Origin: Flavobacteriales bacterium
GTDB taxonomy: Bacteria > Bacteroidota > Bacteroidia > Flavobacteriales_D > Sanyastnellaceae
Direction of reading: 5' to 3'
DNA: 64,000 nt
Assembly (NCBI GenBank): GCA_022447625.1
Contig: JAKVAX010000003.1
Span: forward strand, 124,001 to 188,000
Shown here piece by piece: positions 8,140 to 16,668 of this stretch; position 1 is the first letter of the stretch; every line of letters starts with the position of its first letter. Both the position numbers and the translations under genes were made by a program. The notes under the pieces were generated by a model. That model saw only the letters and a list, made by a program, of their open reading frames with translations, had not been told where the DNA came from and ran no database searches.

Positions 8140-9881
8140 AATTCCTTAAAAGTGAATGCAATTCGTTGTTTTGAGTTGCGGGGAACCCCTTCAAACTGCA
8201 TTGGATACATAAACGGTAATTGCTGAAGTACTCCGAGTGCATACTCGTAGAACTCCGGGCGGTTGAATTTAATACTTTCGATGCCAGTTACGTGTCCGGT
8301 ATCTTCAACGGTGACGAGAAAGACCACTTCTCCACTTCGTAGCTTCTTTCCGACCTCTATGCGCACTTCGAAGAATTTATCTCCAATCTTCTGCGTGCTA
8401 GGATAGATCATGAAATCAGGTACGGTAGGATAGGTCACCGCTGGTTTGAATCGGTAATCCGAAACGACCTTGGGTCCGGTAAGGAGTTGGTTCTGCGGTT
8501 CCAAGAGTTTGACGTAGGTCACAGGAGGAATGCTGTCAGTCCACGTAATTTTCTGGCGAACGTTGTAGGTATTCCAAACCCCTGTTGGCACTCCTTTGGA
8601 GTAGTAACCACTTTTGTAGAGTGATTCGCTTCGGTATTCTCTGAACTCTCCTTCTAAAAGACCTCGCTCATAGTTGTCGAATCGAAGTGTGTCTCCGTAA
8701 TAATCAAAGGTCAACCACGGTCCTTCTAACATGCCATTGACATACATGCCGCGATAGTCAATGATATCTCCTCGTTTAGTTTCTGAGAAGTAAGCCGTAT
8801 CGCCTTGAAAATCGCAGATGACTTTTAACCGTTCTTCGATGTCGTAGATTTTCCATTCTCCGTGACGTTTACCTGACTTGTAATTGCCTTGGTATGACTT
8901 ACGGTTCTGTTCTTCGTAGGTCAGAATAGGACCATGCAAAACGCCATTCACATAATTGGCGATTAAGGCCGTATCTCCACCCCGGTGGTAGGTAATGCGT
9001 TGGCCGGTGCCGTCTACGATATTCCCTTTGTCTTGTGGTTTGCCCCATTGATCGCTGGCTTCATAGTGCTCGAAAAGCAGGCCTTTGTCATAACTCAAGT
9101 GTTCCCAGAGGTAACCAGAGTCATGATAACGACGGTAGCTTCCATCCAGTAGATACGGATCTTTTTCTAGGCGGGGATCATTGACAGGGTCTGAACCAAA
9201 GACAACATCGAGTGGGTCTTGGTAAAAGTTTAGTTGTCTTTGAATCGTGGGGCTTTTGGTGTCTATGAGGTAACCATAATGCTCGTAACGAGGACCCGTC
9301 TTATAATAAGAGCGATGATCTACCTCTAACAGTCCATCTTCATTCCATCTAAAGTTACGGTGCAAGGCAGTATCGCCGTTCGCGTAGAAGAAATCGAGGC
9401 TTTGCAAGGTGGAGTCATTCTGAAGGATTCCTTGCATTCGCGTATTTCCGTTGTTGTACCAACTGATGAGTTGACCTTTGAGCTCCCCATAGTAATAGCG
9501 CTTTTGTGCCTTCTTTTGTCCGGTAGCGGTATAGAAGATCCATACATTATGACGTAGACCTGCCACGTACTGACCTTCAGCAGTGAGCATCTCGGTGTTC
9601 ATGTCGTAGTGTTGCCATCGGCCATTTTTTCGGCCTTTTTGAAACGACCCTTCCATAATGAGTCTACCTTCGAACGAGGCCAAAAAATCTCCATGTAAAA
9701 CGAGGGTGTCATCGACCAGTCGTTCGAATTTGAGGAGAAAGGCTTGGGTATTCCCCCAAACAGCCCATTCCGTGGAATCATCTGAGGTGAAATGACTTCC
9801 TGAAGAAGCAAATAGCGTTCCACCCGAAAGGGTGAAAAGGAGCACGAATACAACGTAAATATGACGGTAGTTGAGCATCAT
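8136..9881 (-). CDS. YwqK/MORN-repeat envelope protein with TonB-like C-terminus
   Basis: 581 residues from the ATG at 9881 (a second ATG follows at 9878), which opens a signal peptide, MMLNYRHIYVVFVLLFTLSG. Residues of about 70-470 are repeated MORN/YwqK-type units (GRWQHYD, NGVLHGP, SGKRHGEWKIYD, GPWLTFDYYGD). The last 90 or so residues (EVRIEVGKKLRSGEVVFLVT...) resemble the C-terminal periplasmic domain of TonB-like proteins. Such proteins are frequent in Bacteroidota; their function is unclear, and the name 'YwqK antitoxin' in databases is not supported here. First gene of the minus-strand operon, divergent from the redoxin gene. Confidence 0.8.
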   Translation of the reverse strand: MMLNYRHIYVVFVLLFTLSGGTLFASSGSHFTSDDSTEWAVWGNTQAFLLKFERLVDDTLVLHGDFLASFEGRLIMEGSFQKGRKNGRWQHYDMNTEMLTAEGQYVAGLRHNVWIFYTATGQKKAQKRYYYGELKGQLISWYNNGNTRMQGILQNDSTLQSLDFFYANGDTALHRNFRWNEDGLLEVDHRSYYKTGPRYEHYGYLIDTKSPTIQRQLNFYQDPLDVVFGSDPVNDPRLEKDPYLLDGSYRRYHDSGYLWEHLSYDKGLLFEHYEASDQWGKPQDKGNIVDGTGQRITYHRGGDTALIANYVNGVLHGPILTYEEQNRKSYQGNYKSGKRHGEWKIYDIEERLKVICDFQGDTAYFSETKRGDIIDYRGMYVNGMLEGPWLTFDYYGDTLRFDNYERGLLEGEFREYRSESLYKSGYYSKGVPTGVWNTYNVRQKITWTDSIPPVTYVKLLEPQNQLLTGPKVVSDYRFKPAVTYPTVPDFMIYPSTQKIGDKFFEVRIEVGKKLRSGEVVFLVTVEDTGHVTGIESIKFNRPEFYEYALGVLQQLPFMYPMQFEGVPRNSKQRIAFTFKEL

Positions 9882-9970
9882 GGGGAAAGTAACAAAAACT
9901 ATACCCTTCTTAAAGTTCAAATGATTACGAATAAGTCTGAAGTTTTTTGATTGAAACGTACCTTTGACGC

Positions 9971-10531
9971 ATGGCGAGAACATACACCACTCAGATTCCT
10001 TTGGGTTATAAAGCACCTCATTTTGCTTTGCCAGAGGTCATGCAAGGAAAAGAAATTCACTACAGAGACATTCGCGGACCGAAGGGAACGGTGGTGATGT
10101 TTATTTGTAATCATTGTCCTTATGTGATTCATGTACGAGAAGCATTGGTGAAGCTTGCCAATGACTACAAAGATAGGGGGGTTGGCTTCGTTGCCATCAG
10201 CTCGAATGATGTAGAGAATTACCCTCAGGATGGCCCAATGGAGATGGCGGCAATGGCTGAGGAATTGAACTTTCCGTTCCATTATTTGTACGATGAGTCA
10301 CAAGAAGCAGCAAAGGCATACGATGCAGCTTGTACCCCTGATTTCAGTGTGTTTGATGCAGATGACAACTGCGTATACCGCGGAGAGTTGGATGCTTCAA
10401 GACCTGGAAGTGGGATTCCTGTTACGGGTGAAGCCATGCGAGAAGTATTGGATTTACTTGAGAAAGGGAAGGTTGTGCCGGCCGAAGGACAACGCCCAAG
10501 CATGGGGTGTAACATTAAGTGGAAAGAATGA
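9971..10531 (+). CDS. Thioredoxin-fold redoxin (AhpC/TSA-like)
   Basis: 186 residues. An N-terminal 'GYKAPHFALPEV' strand and the active site CNHCPY (about residues 46-51) identify the redoxin/AhpC-TSA family. The CxxC arrangement suggests thiol-disulphide or peroxide reductase activity in the cytoplasm (no signal peptide). The YDAACTPDFSVFD segment holds the family's cis-Pro region. It is followed without a gap by a nitroreductase gene (ATGA overlap), suggesting joint redox work. Confidence 0.9.
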   Translation: MARTYTTQIPLGYKAPHFALPEVMQGKEIHYRDIRGPKGTVVMFICNHCPYVIHVREALVKLANDYKDRGVGFVAISSNDVENYPQDGPMEMAAMAEELNFPFHYLYDESQEAAKAYDAACTPDFSVFDADDNCVYRGELDASRPGSGIPVTGEAMREVLDLLEKGKVVPAEGQRPSMGCNIKWKE

Positions 10532-11112
10532 AATACAACTTAAGCGAGGTGAACGAAGTGATCAAGAATCGCCGTTCTATCTCTCCTGAAAAATACAGCG
10601 GGCGTAAAGTACACCGCGAAATTGTAGAGAATATTTTGACCAACGCCACTTGGGCTCCGAACCATGGCATGACCCAACCATGGCGATTCAAAGTGTTCAT
10701 GGATGAAGGAATGAACAAGCTTGCTGACTTCCTTCCGGAACTCTATAAATCATTCTCTGGAGATGACTTCTCAGTGAAGAAGTACGAAAAGATCAAGAAC
10801 CGCTGCGAGACCTTGTCTGTGATGGTGATGATTTGTGTGGAACCAGGCGAAAATCCTCGCATTCCTGAAATCGAAGAGATTGAAGCGGTAGCCTGCGGAA
10901 TTCAGAATATGTACCTCACATGCACGGCATACGGCATCGGAGGATTCTGGTCGTCGCCAAAATTTGTGTATACACGTGAGATGGCTGACTTCTTGAACTT
11001 GTCTGAAAAGGGGCAATGCTTAGGGATCTTCTACATGGGTTATCCAGAAGATGAGTGGCCAAACAGCCATCGCAAACCGCTCGAATATGTGAGCGAATGG
11101 ATTACTGAATGA
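10528..11112 (+). CDS. Nitroreductase family protein
   Basis: 194 residues from the ATG at 10528, which overlaps the redoxin stop as ATGA; a GTG at 10519 is an alternative. 'IKNRRSISPEKYSGRKV' and 'ATWAPNHGMTQPWRFKVF' are the FMN-binding motifs of the nitroreductase fold, with AYGIGGFWSSP toward the C-terminus. It should be an FMN-dependent NAD(P)H oxidoreductase acting as a dimer; the physiological substrate is unknown. Part of a tightly packed plus-strand operon. Confidence 0.92.
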   Translation: MKYNLSEVNEVIKNRRSISPEKYSGRKVHREIVENILTNATWAPNHGMTQPWRFKVFMDEGMNKLADFLPELYKSFSGDDFSVKKYEKIKNRCETLSVMVMICVEPGENPRIPEIEEIEAVACGIQNMYLTCTAYGIGGFWSSPKFVYTREMADFLNLSEKGQCLGIFYMGYPEDEWPNSHRKPLEYVSEWITE

Positions 11113-11441
11113 AACTGATCAATTACGAAGAGCATCCAGCCGACAATCGGTACTATGTCTTCCGTTTTTACGATGAAGACATTGCCAATGAGTTTGCCGA
11201 GCTCTTAGCAAGTAGAAACGTTACTTTTGAAAGAGATTCTGAAGGAGTTGAGCAGGATATTACCGTTTATTTCGGTATTCATAAAGATCACTTCAAAGAT
11301 GCGTTATGGTGCAACAACATGATTCATGCGAAATACCGAAGACCATTTATTCCAAGCGCGGTTGGAAGATGGGTACTCTTGCTGTTCGTAGCATTGATGA
11401 TTGCATTGGCCTTTATCGGTTTCTTCAAAGCCCAAGGCTAA
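11109..11441 (+). CDS. Small single-span membrane protein
   Basis: 110 residues with an ATGA overlap with the nitroreductase gene. The first 85 or so residues look soluble (YYVFRFYDEDIANEFAELL), somewhat like the DUF2007-type fold. A single C-terminal transmembrane helix (VLLLFVALMIALAFIGFF) follows, so the soluble part probably faces the cytoplasm. No function can be assigned. Confidence 0.75.
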   Translation: MKLINYEEHPADNRYYVFRFYDEDIANEFAELLASRNVTFERDSEGVEQDITVYFGIHKDHFKDALWCNNMIHAKYRRPFIPSAVGRWVLLLFVALMIALAFIGFFKAQG

Positions 11442-12184
11442 GAAGACGCGCACGCTCATTATCATTCTTTGTTTCATTCTCACTTTTACTTGTTGGCGAG
11501 GTAAATGCGCAAGAAGGGGTGGCTACTTTTGGTGTACAGTTTCGTCCGCTGATTCCAAATGAATTCGTTGACTTCGGTCCCGTGACTCAAGAAGGAAAAG
11601 AGCTCATTGCGACCTGGACTCCTAAAGTCTCATTGAACTTTGGAATGGTAGTTCGCTATGGATTCACCCAGAATTTCTCGATTGAGAGTGGAATCAACCT
11701 CGTACGTCGGAACTATAATCTTTCGATGGAAGCGGTGGAGGAAGGTGTGTCGGGAGAGATCGATTTCGCTTTTGTAGGCTACGAGATTCCCATTCAAGCC
11801 CTTTATTACGTGCAACTAGGTGAACACCTTTGGATGAATGCTAGTGGCGGATTATCGCTTGATATGTATCCGAGCAACACCTTTTCTGCGGGAAGTCTTC
11901 AACAGGATTCAACCTTTTACGACTTTGAACAATTCACTTCTAGAAATAATTGGCTGCAAATGGCCGTGCAAGCGAATTATGGATTTGAATGGCGTACCAA
12001 AGGCCAAGGGTATTTTTATTTAGGTGTTACCTATCACCAGCCTTTTTCAAACATGGCCATAGGAGAAGCGAAGTTCTTTTGGAATGATGCCATCCTTCGT
12101 GAATTCGGTGAATTGTCTGGGAACTACCTCACCTTAGATTTGAGGTATTTCTTCCACGAAGATCCAGACCGGCGAAAACAGTAG
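11369..12184 (+). CDS. Outer-membrane beta-barrel protein, start uncertain
   Basis: A signal-like stretch, RRRARSLSFFVSFSLLLVGEVNAQ, is followed by alternating beta strands with aromatic girdles (SLNFGMVVRYGF, ALYYVQLGEHLWMNA, YLTLDLRYFF), typical of small PorT/OmpA-like barrels of Bacteroidota. The only in-frame ATGs upstream (11369, 11306) lie inside the preceding gene, leaving an unusually long leader before the signal peptide. A non-ATG start such as the ATT near 11400 is possible. Translational coupling to the 11109 gene is likely. Confidence 0.7.
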   Translation: MGTLAVRSIDDCIGLYRFLQSPRLRRRARSLSFFVSFSLLLVGEVNAQEGVATFGVQFRPLIPNEFVDFGPVTQEGKELIATWTPKVSLNFGMVVRYGFTQNFSIESGINLVRRNYNLSMEAVEEGVSGEIDFAFVGYEIPIQALYYVQLGEHLWMNASGGLSLDMYPSNTFSAGSLQQDSTFYDFEQFTSRNNWLQMAVQANYGFEWRTKGQGYFYLGVTYHQPFSNMAIGEAKFFWNDAILREFGELSGNYLTLDLRYFFHEDPDRRKQ

Positions 12185-12189
12185 CCAAA

Positions 12190-12216
12190 GAAAAGGCCTC
12201 CATCGGGAGGCCTCTT
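12190..12216 (-). terminator. Terminator of the marR-yceI operon
   Basis: AGGCCTCC (12194-12201) pairs with GGAGGCCT (12206-12213). On the minus strand it is followed by TTTTCTTT, so it mainly ends the minus-strand genes, although it lies between convergent genes. Confidence 0.75.
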
Positions 12217-12235
12217 ACTACCAAAACCAGATATG

Positions 12236-12850
12236 TTATTTGCGAGCTACAAGCGTGAAAGAAACCTTCACGTCGTCGTAGATCACCTTATCTCCAAGGT
12301 TATCGAAGAATGAATCTGAACCGTAGCGGATGTCGAACTTCGAACGATCGAAAGTCAAATCAGCTGATACAGTTACCATATCATCCTTCATTGTCGCGTT
12401 CACTGGAAACTCGATTGGCTGTGTAATTCCTTTAATTGTCAATTGACCTTTTACCATGTAGTTGGCACCTTCTCCTTTGTATGGAGCGAATGAAGTCAAT
12501 TTGAAGTCTGCAGTTTCGTGCTCAGCTACGTTGAAGAAGTCTGCAGAAGCAAGGTGTCCCTTAAGATTCGCCTTCGTTTCATCATCCATTCCTTCGTCAG
12601 TAACTGTAATGGAGCTCATGTCGATAGAGATCATGGCTTTATCGATCATTCCCTGATCAAGAACCACAATACCTTCACGGATATTCAGCGTTCCCATGTG
12701 TGAGCCAGTTACTTTTTCACCTACCCAGTTTAGAGTACTTTCATTAGTAACTACTTTCAACGTTGTTGATTCTCCTTCGCCTTCTCCGCCTGTAGCGAAT
12801 GCGAATGTGCTCATAAGAGCCACTGCAAGTGTTAGTACGATCTTTTTCAT
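12236..12850 (-). CDS. YceI family periplasmic lipid-binding-like protein
   Basis: 204 residues with a signal peptide (MKKIVLTLAVALMSTFAFA). The YceI pattern is clear: 'STLNWVGEKVTGSHMGTLNI', 'HLASADFFNVAEHETADFKL', 'GQLTIKGITQPIEFPV' and 'DRSKFDIRYGSDSFFDNLGD'. The family forms a lipocalin-like barrel that binds isoprenoid chains and acts in the periplasm. It follows a MarR regulator by 40 bases in the same direction, so it is probably a regulated stress or lipid gene. Confidence 0.93.
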   Translation of the reverse strand: MKKIVLTLAVALMSTFAFATGGEGEGESTTLKVVTNESTLNWVGEKVTGSHMGTLNIREGIVVLDQGMIDKAMISIDMSSITVTDEGMDDETKANLKGHLASADFFNVAEHETADFKLTSFAPYKGEGANYMVKGQLTIKGITQPIEFPVNATMKDDMVTVSADLTFDRSKFDIRYGSDSFFDNLGDKVIYDDVKVSFTLVARK

Positions 12851-12890
12851 GTCTTTTGTTTTCGAGGGGGTTGTGTTGTTTCGAGTTTGA

Positions 12891-13355
12891 TTATTGAAAA
12901 GCGTCTCCGCTTCGAAGTTTGTCGAGGAGGTCGTTTAATTGAGCTGCCTCTTCTTTGTTTAATCCTTTAAATAGGTTGTCAACATCAGAGATGGTCACGT
13001 CGATCGCCTCTAAGAGGTCTAACCCTTTTTGTGTGATTCGAACTTCCGCTTGCCTACGGTCGCTCTCACACACTTGACGGTCGACGAGTCCTTTAATCCT
13101 GAGTTTTTCAACTAGCCTAGAAGTGTTTGAAGTCTGATCGATCATGCGTCCGCTAAGGTTGTTAACCCCGATAGGGTTCTCTTTTTGGCCTCGCAGGATA
13201 CGAAGTATGTTGTATTGTGGAACTGTTAGACCAAACTGGCGAAAGTAGCGCTGTTGATGTATATTCAGTGAACTTGAGGTGTACATCAAGTTAATCGCAA
13301 GCTTCACATATTCGTTCTGAAACTCCTTTTGCTGTATTGCGTCTTCAATTTTCAC
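12891..13355 (-). CDS. MarR family transcriptional regulator
   Basis: 154 residues from the GTG at 13355 (MKIEDAIQQKEFQNEYVKL); the open frame goes further up but would cross the likely promoter. The winged helix is seen in 'FGLTVPQYNILRILRGQ', the recognition region 'SGRMIDQTSNTSRLVEKLRIKGLV' and the wing 'ESDRRQAEVRITQKG'. The family represses genes until a small ligand binds. It heads the operon with yceI and is divergent from the MutS-like gene. Confidence 0.92.
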   Translation of the reverse strand: MKIEDAIQQKEFQNEYVKLAINLMYTSSSLNIHQQRYFRQFGLTVPQYNILRILRGQKENPIGVNNLSGRMIDQTSNTSRLVEKLRIKGLVDRQVCESDRRQAEVRITQKGLDLLEAIDVTISDVDNLFKGLNKEEAAQLNDLLDKLRSGDAFQ

Positions 13356-13359
13356 GCCA

Positions 13360-13367
13360 CAAATATA
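13360..13367 (-). promoter_or_regulatory. Bacteroidota -7 element TATATTTG before marR
   Basis: Minus-strand TATATTTG ends 4 bases before the GTG start, which would make a leaderless or nearly leaderless message. No TTG at the usual distance was found. Confidence 0.4.
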
Positions 13368-13371
13368 TGTC

Positions 13372-13412
13372 AACACAATAGATGTACATACATTAAATGT
13401 GTTAATAGATGT
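13372..13412. promoter_or_regulatory. Candidate MarR operator region
   Basis: The divergent promoter region holds ATGTACAT, the perfect palindrome ACATTAAATGT (13390-13400), outer arms AACACA (13372-13377) and TGTGTT (13398-13403), and the direct repeat AATAGATGT (13378-13386, 13404-13412). Such dyads beside a marR gene are usual autoregulatory sites; binding is inferred. Confidence 0.4.
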
Positions 13413-13466
13413 TTGGGATTGGATACCTACCATGTATTTTTTGATTCTTTCGCCAACAAGACCACC

Positions 13467-13474
13467 TATCTTTG
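13467..13474 (+). promoter_or_regulatory. Bacteroidota -7 element TATCTTTG
   Basis: TATCTTTG lies 4 bases before the ATG at 13479, with a T-rich TTTTTTG (13437-13443) 23 bases upstream as a possible -33 element. It supports 13479 as the true start of the MutS-like gene. Confidence 0.5.
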
Positions 13475-13478
13475 CCAC

Positions 13479-15251
13479 ATGAAAGCAGCGGAAGCTTACG
13501 ACATCATACAGAAAGAAGAGGGGAAGAAGGGAGATCAACTGAAGGTGAGAACGAACCTCATTGTGACCCTCCGTCTTTTATCTTTTTTCGGTTTCGTAGG
13601 GTTCATCTACCTCGCATTCACCATTTCTGAATGGATGATGCTTCCTATGCTGGCTTCCCTAATTGCCTTTCTCCTGTTAATTCGAGCGCATGGCAAGGCG
13701 CGTTTTTTACGTGATAAGGCGCTATCGCGGAAACGCATGGCTTCTCGGGAGCTTGAAATGTTAGCTGGCGACCTTTCATCATTTGATGGCGGACAGGCAC
13801 CACCTCCTGAACACAATTATGCCCAGGACCTAGATGTGTTTGGATCGAATTCACTCTATCAAGTGTTGAATCGTGCGTTCTCCCCAGGAGGTATCCGACG
13901 TGTGCGACAGCAGTTACTGGACGCTCCAGTGAAGCCAAGGGAAATGGCGGAGTGGCAAGAAGCTGCCAAGTCTTTGAGCAAGGAAGATGAGCATCGCATT
14001 GCAGTGATTGCTTCTGCTTCTCAATTAGACATCAAAGCGTCAACATTGGATTCGCTGATGACTTGGTTAGGAGAGAAGCAGACACGGAGTTTCCAATGGG
14101 TGAAGCCTTTTCTATACTCGGTTCCAGCATACAGCCTGGCGCTCATTATTCTGGCAAGTCTCTCGGTGATTACTGTCAACATGTGTATTCTCGGGCTGAT
14201 GCTTCCGTTAGGGCTCGTTGGTGCGAACCTCAAACACACCAATCACATCTACCAGGAACTGGGCAAGCAAGGTAAATCGTTGGAACAGCTGGCTGATCTG
14301 ATTGCTGAAGTCTGTGCCGGTGCTACTTCCGATGCGCGAAGTACGAAGATCAGAGAGGAGTTGACACAAGCAGAAGCTGCTTCTAGGAGATTAGCAACCC
14401 TCCTTTCTGCTTACGATCAACGAAACAACATCTTCGCATCCATCGTTACTAACGCGCTGTACTTAGCGGAGTTGAGAAACGCTTGGTTGGTCACGAAGTG
14501 GAAGAATACATACGGCAAGGAATTTCAAGACTGGCTGAACTCGCTTTCAGAATATGAACTCCTTGTGTCATTGGGAACCTTTGCGCGTAATCACGAAGGT
14601 TTGATTTGTTGGCCTGAATCCAATGCTAGCGCGGAAGTTGAAGGCGAGGCCCTAATTCACCCCTTACTCGCATTCAAAAAGGTGGTAGCGAATGATCTTT
14701 CGCTCACAAACGAGAAGAAAGTGGAGCTGATCACCGGAGCGAATATGGCAGGGAAAAGTACCTACCTCCGTACAGTGGGATTGTCTGTTTTGCTCGCTCA
14801 AATTGGAGCCCCAGTCTTGGGTAGCTCATTCAAGCTAGGAGATCTCCAACTATTCACCTCAATGCGCACCGAAGATGCTTTAGATAGCGGTACGTCGTGC
14901 TTCATGGCTGAGCTCAAGCGTCTGAATCGATTGGTGGAAACCATCGATGAAGATCAATGCACCTTCGCCTTGTTGGATGAGATCCTCAAGGGAACCAATT
15001 CCCTTGACAAAGAACAAGGCTCACGTGCCTTTATAGAAAAGCTCCTACAGCGCAATGTACGCGTGGTCGTAGCAACGCATGATGTTTCGTTGACAACCCT
15101 TGAGCAATCTTACCCAACTCAAATTGAGAATCATCATTTCGCAAGCGAGGTGAAAGGGGAAGACCTCACGTTCGATTACCGCATGCGCACTGGCGTATGT
15201 GATACCATGAATGCCACATGGCTAATGCGCTCCATGGGGCTCATTGATTAA
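13479..15251 (+). CDS. Membrane-associated MutS-like ATPase
   Basis: 590 residues from the ATG at 13479. Two transmembrane spans are near residues 30-70 (ILLSFFGFVGFIYLAF-like region) and two more near 205-245. A MutS-core-like helical part is followed by a MutS ATPase domain with Walker A 'GANMAGKSTYLRT' (about 424-436), 'SCFMAELKRLNRLV', Walker B 'FALLDEILKGT' and 'VVATHD'. It lacks the mismatch-binding and connector domains of true MutS, which is about 850 residues. Such membrane MutS paralogues are widespread in Bacteroidota with unknown roles; mismatch repair should not be assumed. Confidence 0.85.
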   Translation: MKAAEAYDIIQKEEGKKGDQLKVRTNLIVTLRLLSFFGFVGFIYLAFTISEWMMLPMLASLIAFLLLIRAHGKARFLRDKALSRKRMASRELEMLAGDLSSFDGGQAPPPEHNYAQDLDVFGSNSLYQVLNRAFSPGGIRRVRQQLLDAPVKPREMAEWQEAAKSLSKEDEHRIAVIASASQLDIKASTLDSLMTWLGEKQTRSFQWVKPFLYSVPAYSLALIILASLSVITVNMCILGLMLPLGLVGANLKHTNHIYQELGKQGKSLEQLADLIAEVCAGATSDARSTKIREELTQAEAASRRLATLLSAYDQRNNIFASIVTNALYLAELRNAWLVTKWKNTYGKEFQDWLNSLSEYELLVSLGTFARNHEGLICWPESNASAEVEGEALIHPLLAFKKVVANDLSLTNEKKVELITGANMAGKSTYLRTVGLSVLLAQIGAPVLGSSFKLGDLQLFTSMRTEDALDSGTSCFMAELKRLNRLVETIDEDQCTFALLDEILKGTNSLDKEQGSRAFIEKLLQRNVRVVVATHDVSLTTLEQSYPTQIENHHFASEVKGEDLTFDYRMRTGVCDTMNATWLMRSMGLID

Positions 15252-15253
15252 TC

Positions 15254-15985
15254 ATGGATTATGTCCTGATCTTCTTTGCTGGATTTCTGGCCTTCACGGT
15301 ATCTACTGTTGCTGGAGGAGGGGGAGCCTTACTCTTGGTACCCATCACAAGTTTCTTTTTGCCTGTGAACGCTGTTCCACCAGTAGTTCAATTGGGAAAT
15401 TTCTTGGGACGTCCTACAAGAGTGATGCTCTTCTGGAAATTCATTCGTTGGGACATTGTCAAAGTCTATTTGCCGGCCGCTTGGGTTGGTGCCTTTTTGG
15501 GAGCATGGTTATTTGTCCATCTTGACTTACGATGGGTGCAAGCGTTGATTGGAATTTTCTTGATAACCACGATCTTCCAATACCGCTTCGGACAGAAGTC
15601 GCGCTCTTTCCCAATGCAGTTATGGATGTTTGCGCCCTTAGGCGGACTCGTTTGTTTCGTGAGTTCCGTGGTTGGTGCTACAGGTGCAGTATTGAATCCA
15701 TTCTACATGAACTTTGGGGGCTCCAAGGTGGTGCTTGTTGCGACGAAAGCGGTCAATTCATTCCTCGTTGCCATCGTACAACTTTCCTCCTATGGATTCT
15801 TCGGGGTGTTGACAGCCGACCTCTGGCCTTATGGATTGTGCATTGGCTTGGGAGCCGCTTTCGGCAATGTTATTGGCAAACGCTGGCTTGCGCACATGAG
15901 TGAAGAACGCTTTAAGCAATGGGTAATCGCCATGATGGTTATTTCAGGAGTAGTGATGCTTGTCAAGCTCTACTTTGGAGACTGA
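15254..15985 (+). CDS. TSUP family (TauE/SafE) membrane transporter
   Basis: 243 residues with 7-8 hydrophobic spans. 'VSTVAGGGGALLLVP' near the N-terminus and 'SSVVGATGAVLNPFYM' in the middle are the two repeated family motifs of TauE/SafE (sulfite exporter-like) transporters. Inner membrane; the substrate is unknown, possibly a sulfur oxyanion or organic anion. It begins 2 bases after the MutS-like gene stop, so the two are probably cotranscribed. Its 3' end overlaps the convergent FISUMP gene by 16 bases. Confidence 0.9.
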   Translation: MDYVLIFFAGFLAFTVSTVAGGGGALLLVPITSFFLPVNAVPPVVQLGNFLGRPTRVMLFWKFIRWDIVKVYLPAAWVGAFLGAWLFVHLDLRWVQALIGIFLITTIFQYRFGQKSRSFPMQLWMFAPLGGLVCFVSSVVGATGAVLNPFYMNFGGSKVVLVATKAVNSFLVAIVQLSSYGFFGVLTADLWPYGLCIGLGAAFGNVIGKRWLAHMSEERFKQWVIAMMVISGVVMLVKLYFGD

Positions 15986-16599
15986 GGTTTCCAGTCTTCT
16001 ATTTCACAGACACATCGAATCGCAAAGTACCGCTTGTAGACTTCTTCAGCGTGGGAATGGAAATAGTAGGGCTCAAGGTTGTTCGTCCCGTCCATGTGGA
16101 AGTGCCAGAGTTCTTCGCCGCCTTCGGATGGTAGGTTATCAAACCATAGAGAGCAGTTGACGTGTTGATGAAGGTAGTGTCGTTTATGTTTGATGCCAGC
16201 GGGAACGAGTGAGAGTCCCGTTGAGTTGGAAGCCCATTTGTGCTGTTCCCATTCGCTTCCATCCATAAAGGCTTCTACACCTAGTTCATCCATCATGGCT
16301 TTGAGTTCGGGCCAGTCTTGAGTGGTCGGTAAACGCCATCCTTCCGGACAAACCGAATGATATTCTGTAGCGGGGTATAAGCGTCCCCAATCTTCTTTGA
16401 TTTCTTTTTCAGATAATGCAGGGACCGAGCCTTCGGTATGGAAATTGAGATTGGAAGTCATCCAGTAGAGAGAACCAATACGAACTGCCTCATAGCTTTG
16501 GGCATCGCGCGCATCAGTAAAGGAGATCTTTTGCTTGTGTTCAGTGTCCGATTCCGCGATAGCGAACACAGCCCAAAAGAGAATGAGAGCGTAGTTCAT
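15970..16599 (-). CDS. FISUMP-domain secreted protein
   Basis: 209 residues with a short signal-like N-terminus (MNYALILFWAVFAIAES). The Fibrobacter succinogenes major paralogous (FISUMP) pattern is recognisable: DARDAQSYEAVRIGSLYWMT, NLNFHT, 'CPEGWRLPTTQDWPELKAMM' and a C-terminal IRCVCE. These domains occur in secreted or surface proteins of Bacteroidota and Fibrobacteres with unknown function. A perfect copy of the window's 15-bp word (16552-16566) codes FAIAE inside the signal region. Confidence 0.85.
   Translation of the reverse strand: MNYALILFWAVFAIAESDTEHKQKISFTDARDAQSYEAVRIGSLYWMTSNLNFHTEGSVPALSEKEIKEDWGRLYPATEYHSVCPEGWRLPTTQDWPELKAMMDELGVEAFMDGSEWEQHKWASNSTGLSLVPAGIKHKRHYLHQHVNCSLWFDNLPSEGGEELWHFHMDGTNNLEPYYFHSHAEEVYKRYFAIRCVCEIEDWKPQSPK
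16552..16566. repeat. Iterated 15-bp word, exact copy
   Basis: TTCCGCGATAGCGAA, one of four exact copies of TTCCGCGNTAGCGAA in the window. Confidence 0.75.
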
Positions 16600-16668
16600 G
16601 AGAAGTTTGGTTGCGCTTATGCAACGTTCAAGTCTAAAGGATTGTTGTTACTTGTATATGAATATTGA

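Noticed and set aside
9946-9966. Full -33/-7 promoter for the redoxin gene
   Set aside because: TACCTTTG fits the -7 consensus, but the nearest TTTG is only about 9 bases upstream rather than 17-23, so it is not listed as a promoter.
9917-10282. 121-codon minus-strand frame
   Set aside because: Antisense to the redoxin gene and upstream of the MORN gene; low-quality translation.
13479-15251. True mismatch-repair MutS
   Set aside because: Only the core/ATPase part is present, with added transmembrane helices; the N-terminal mismatch-binding domain is missing.
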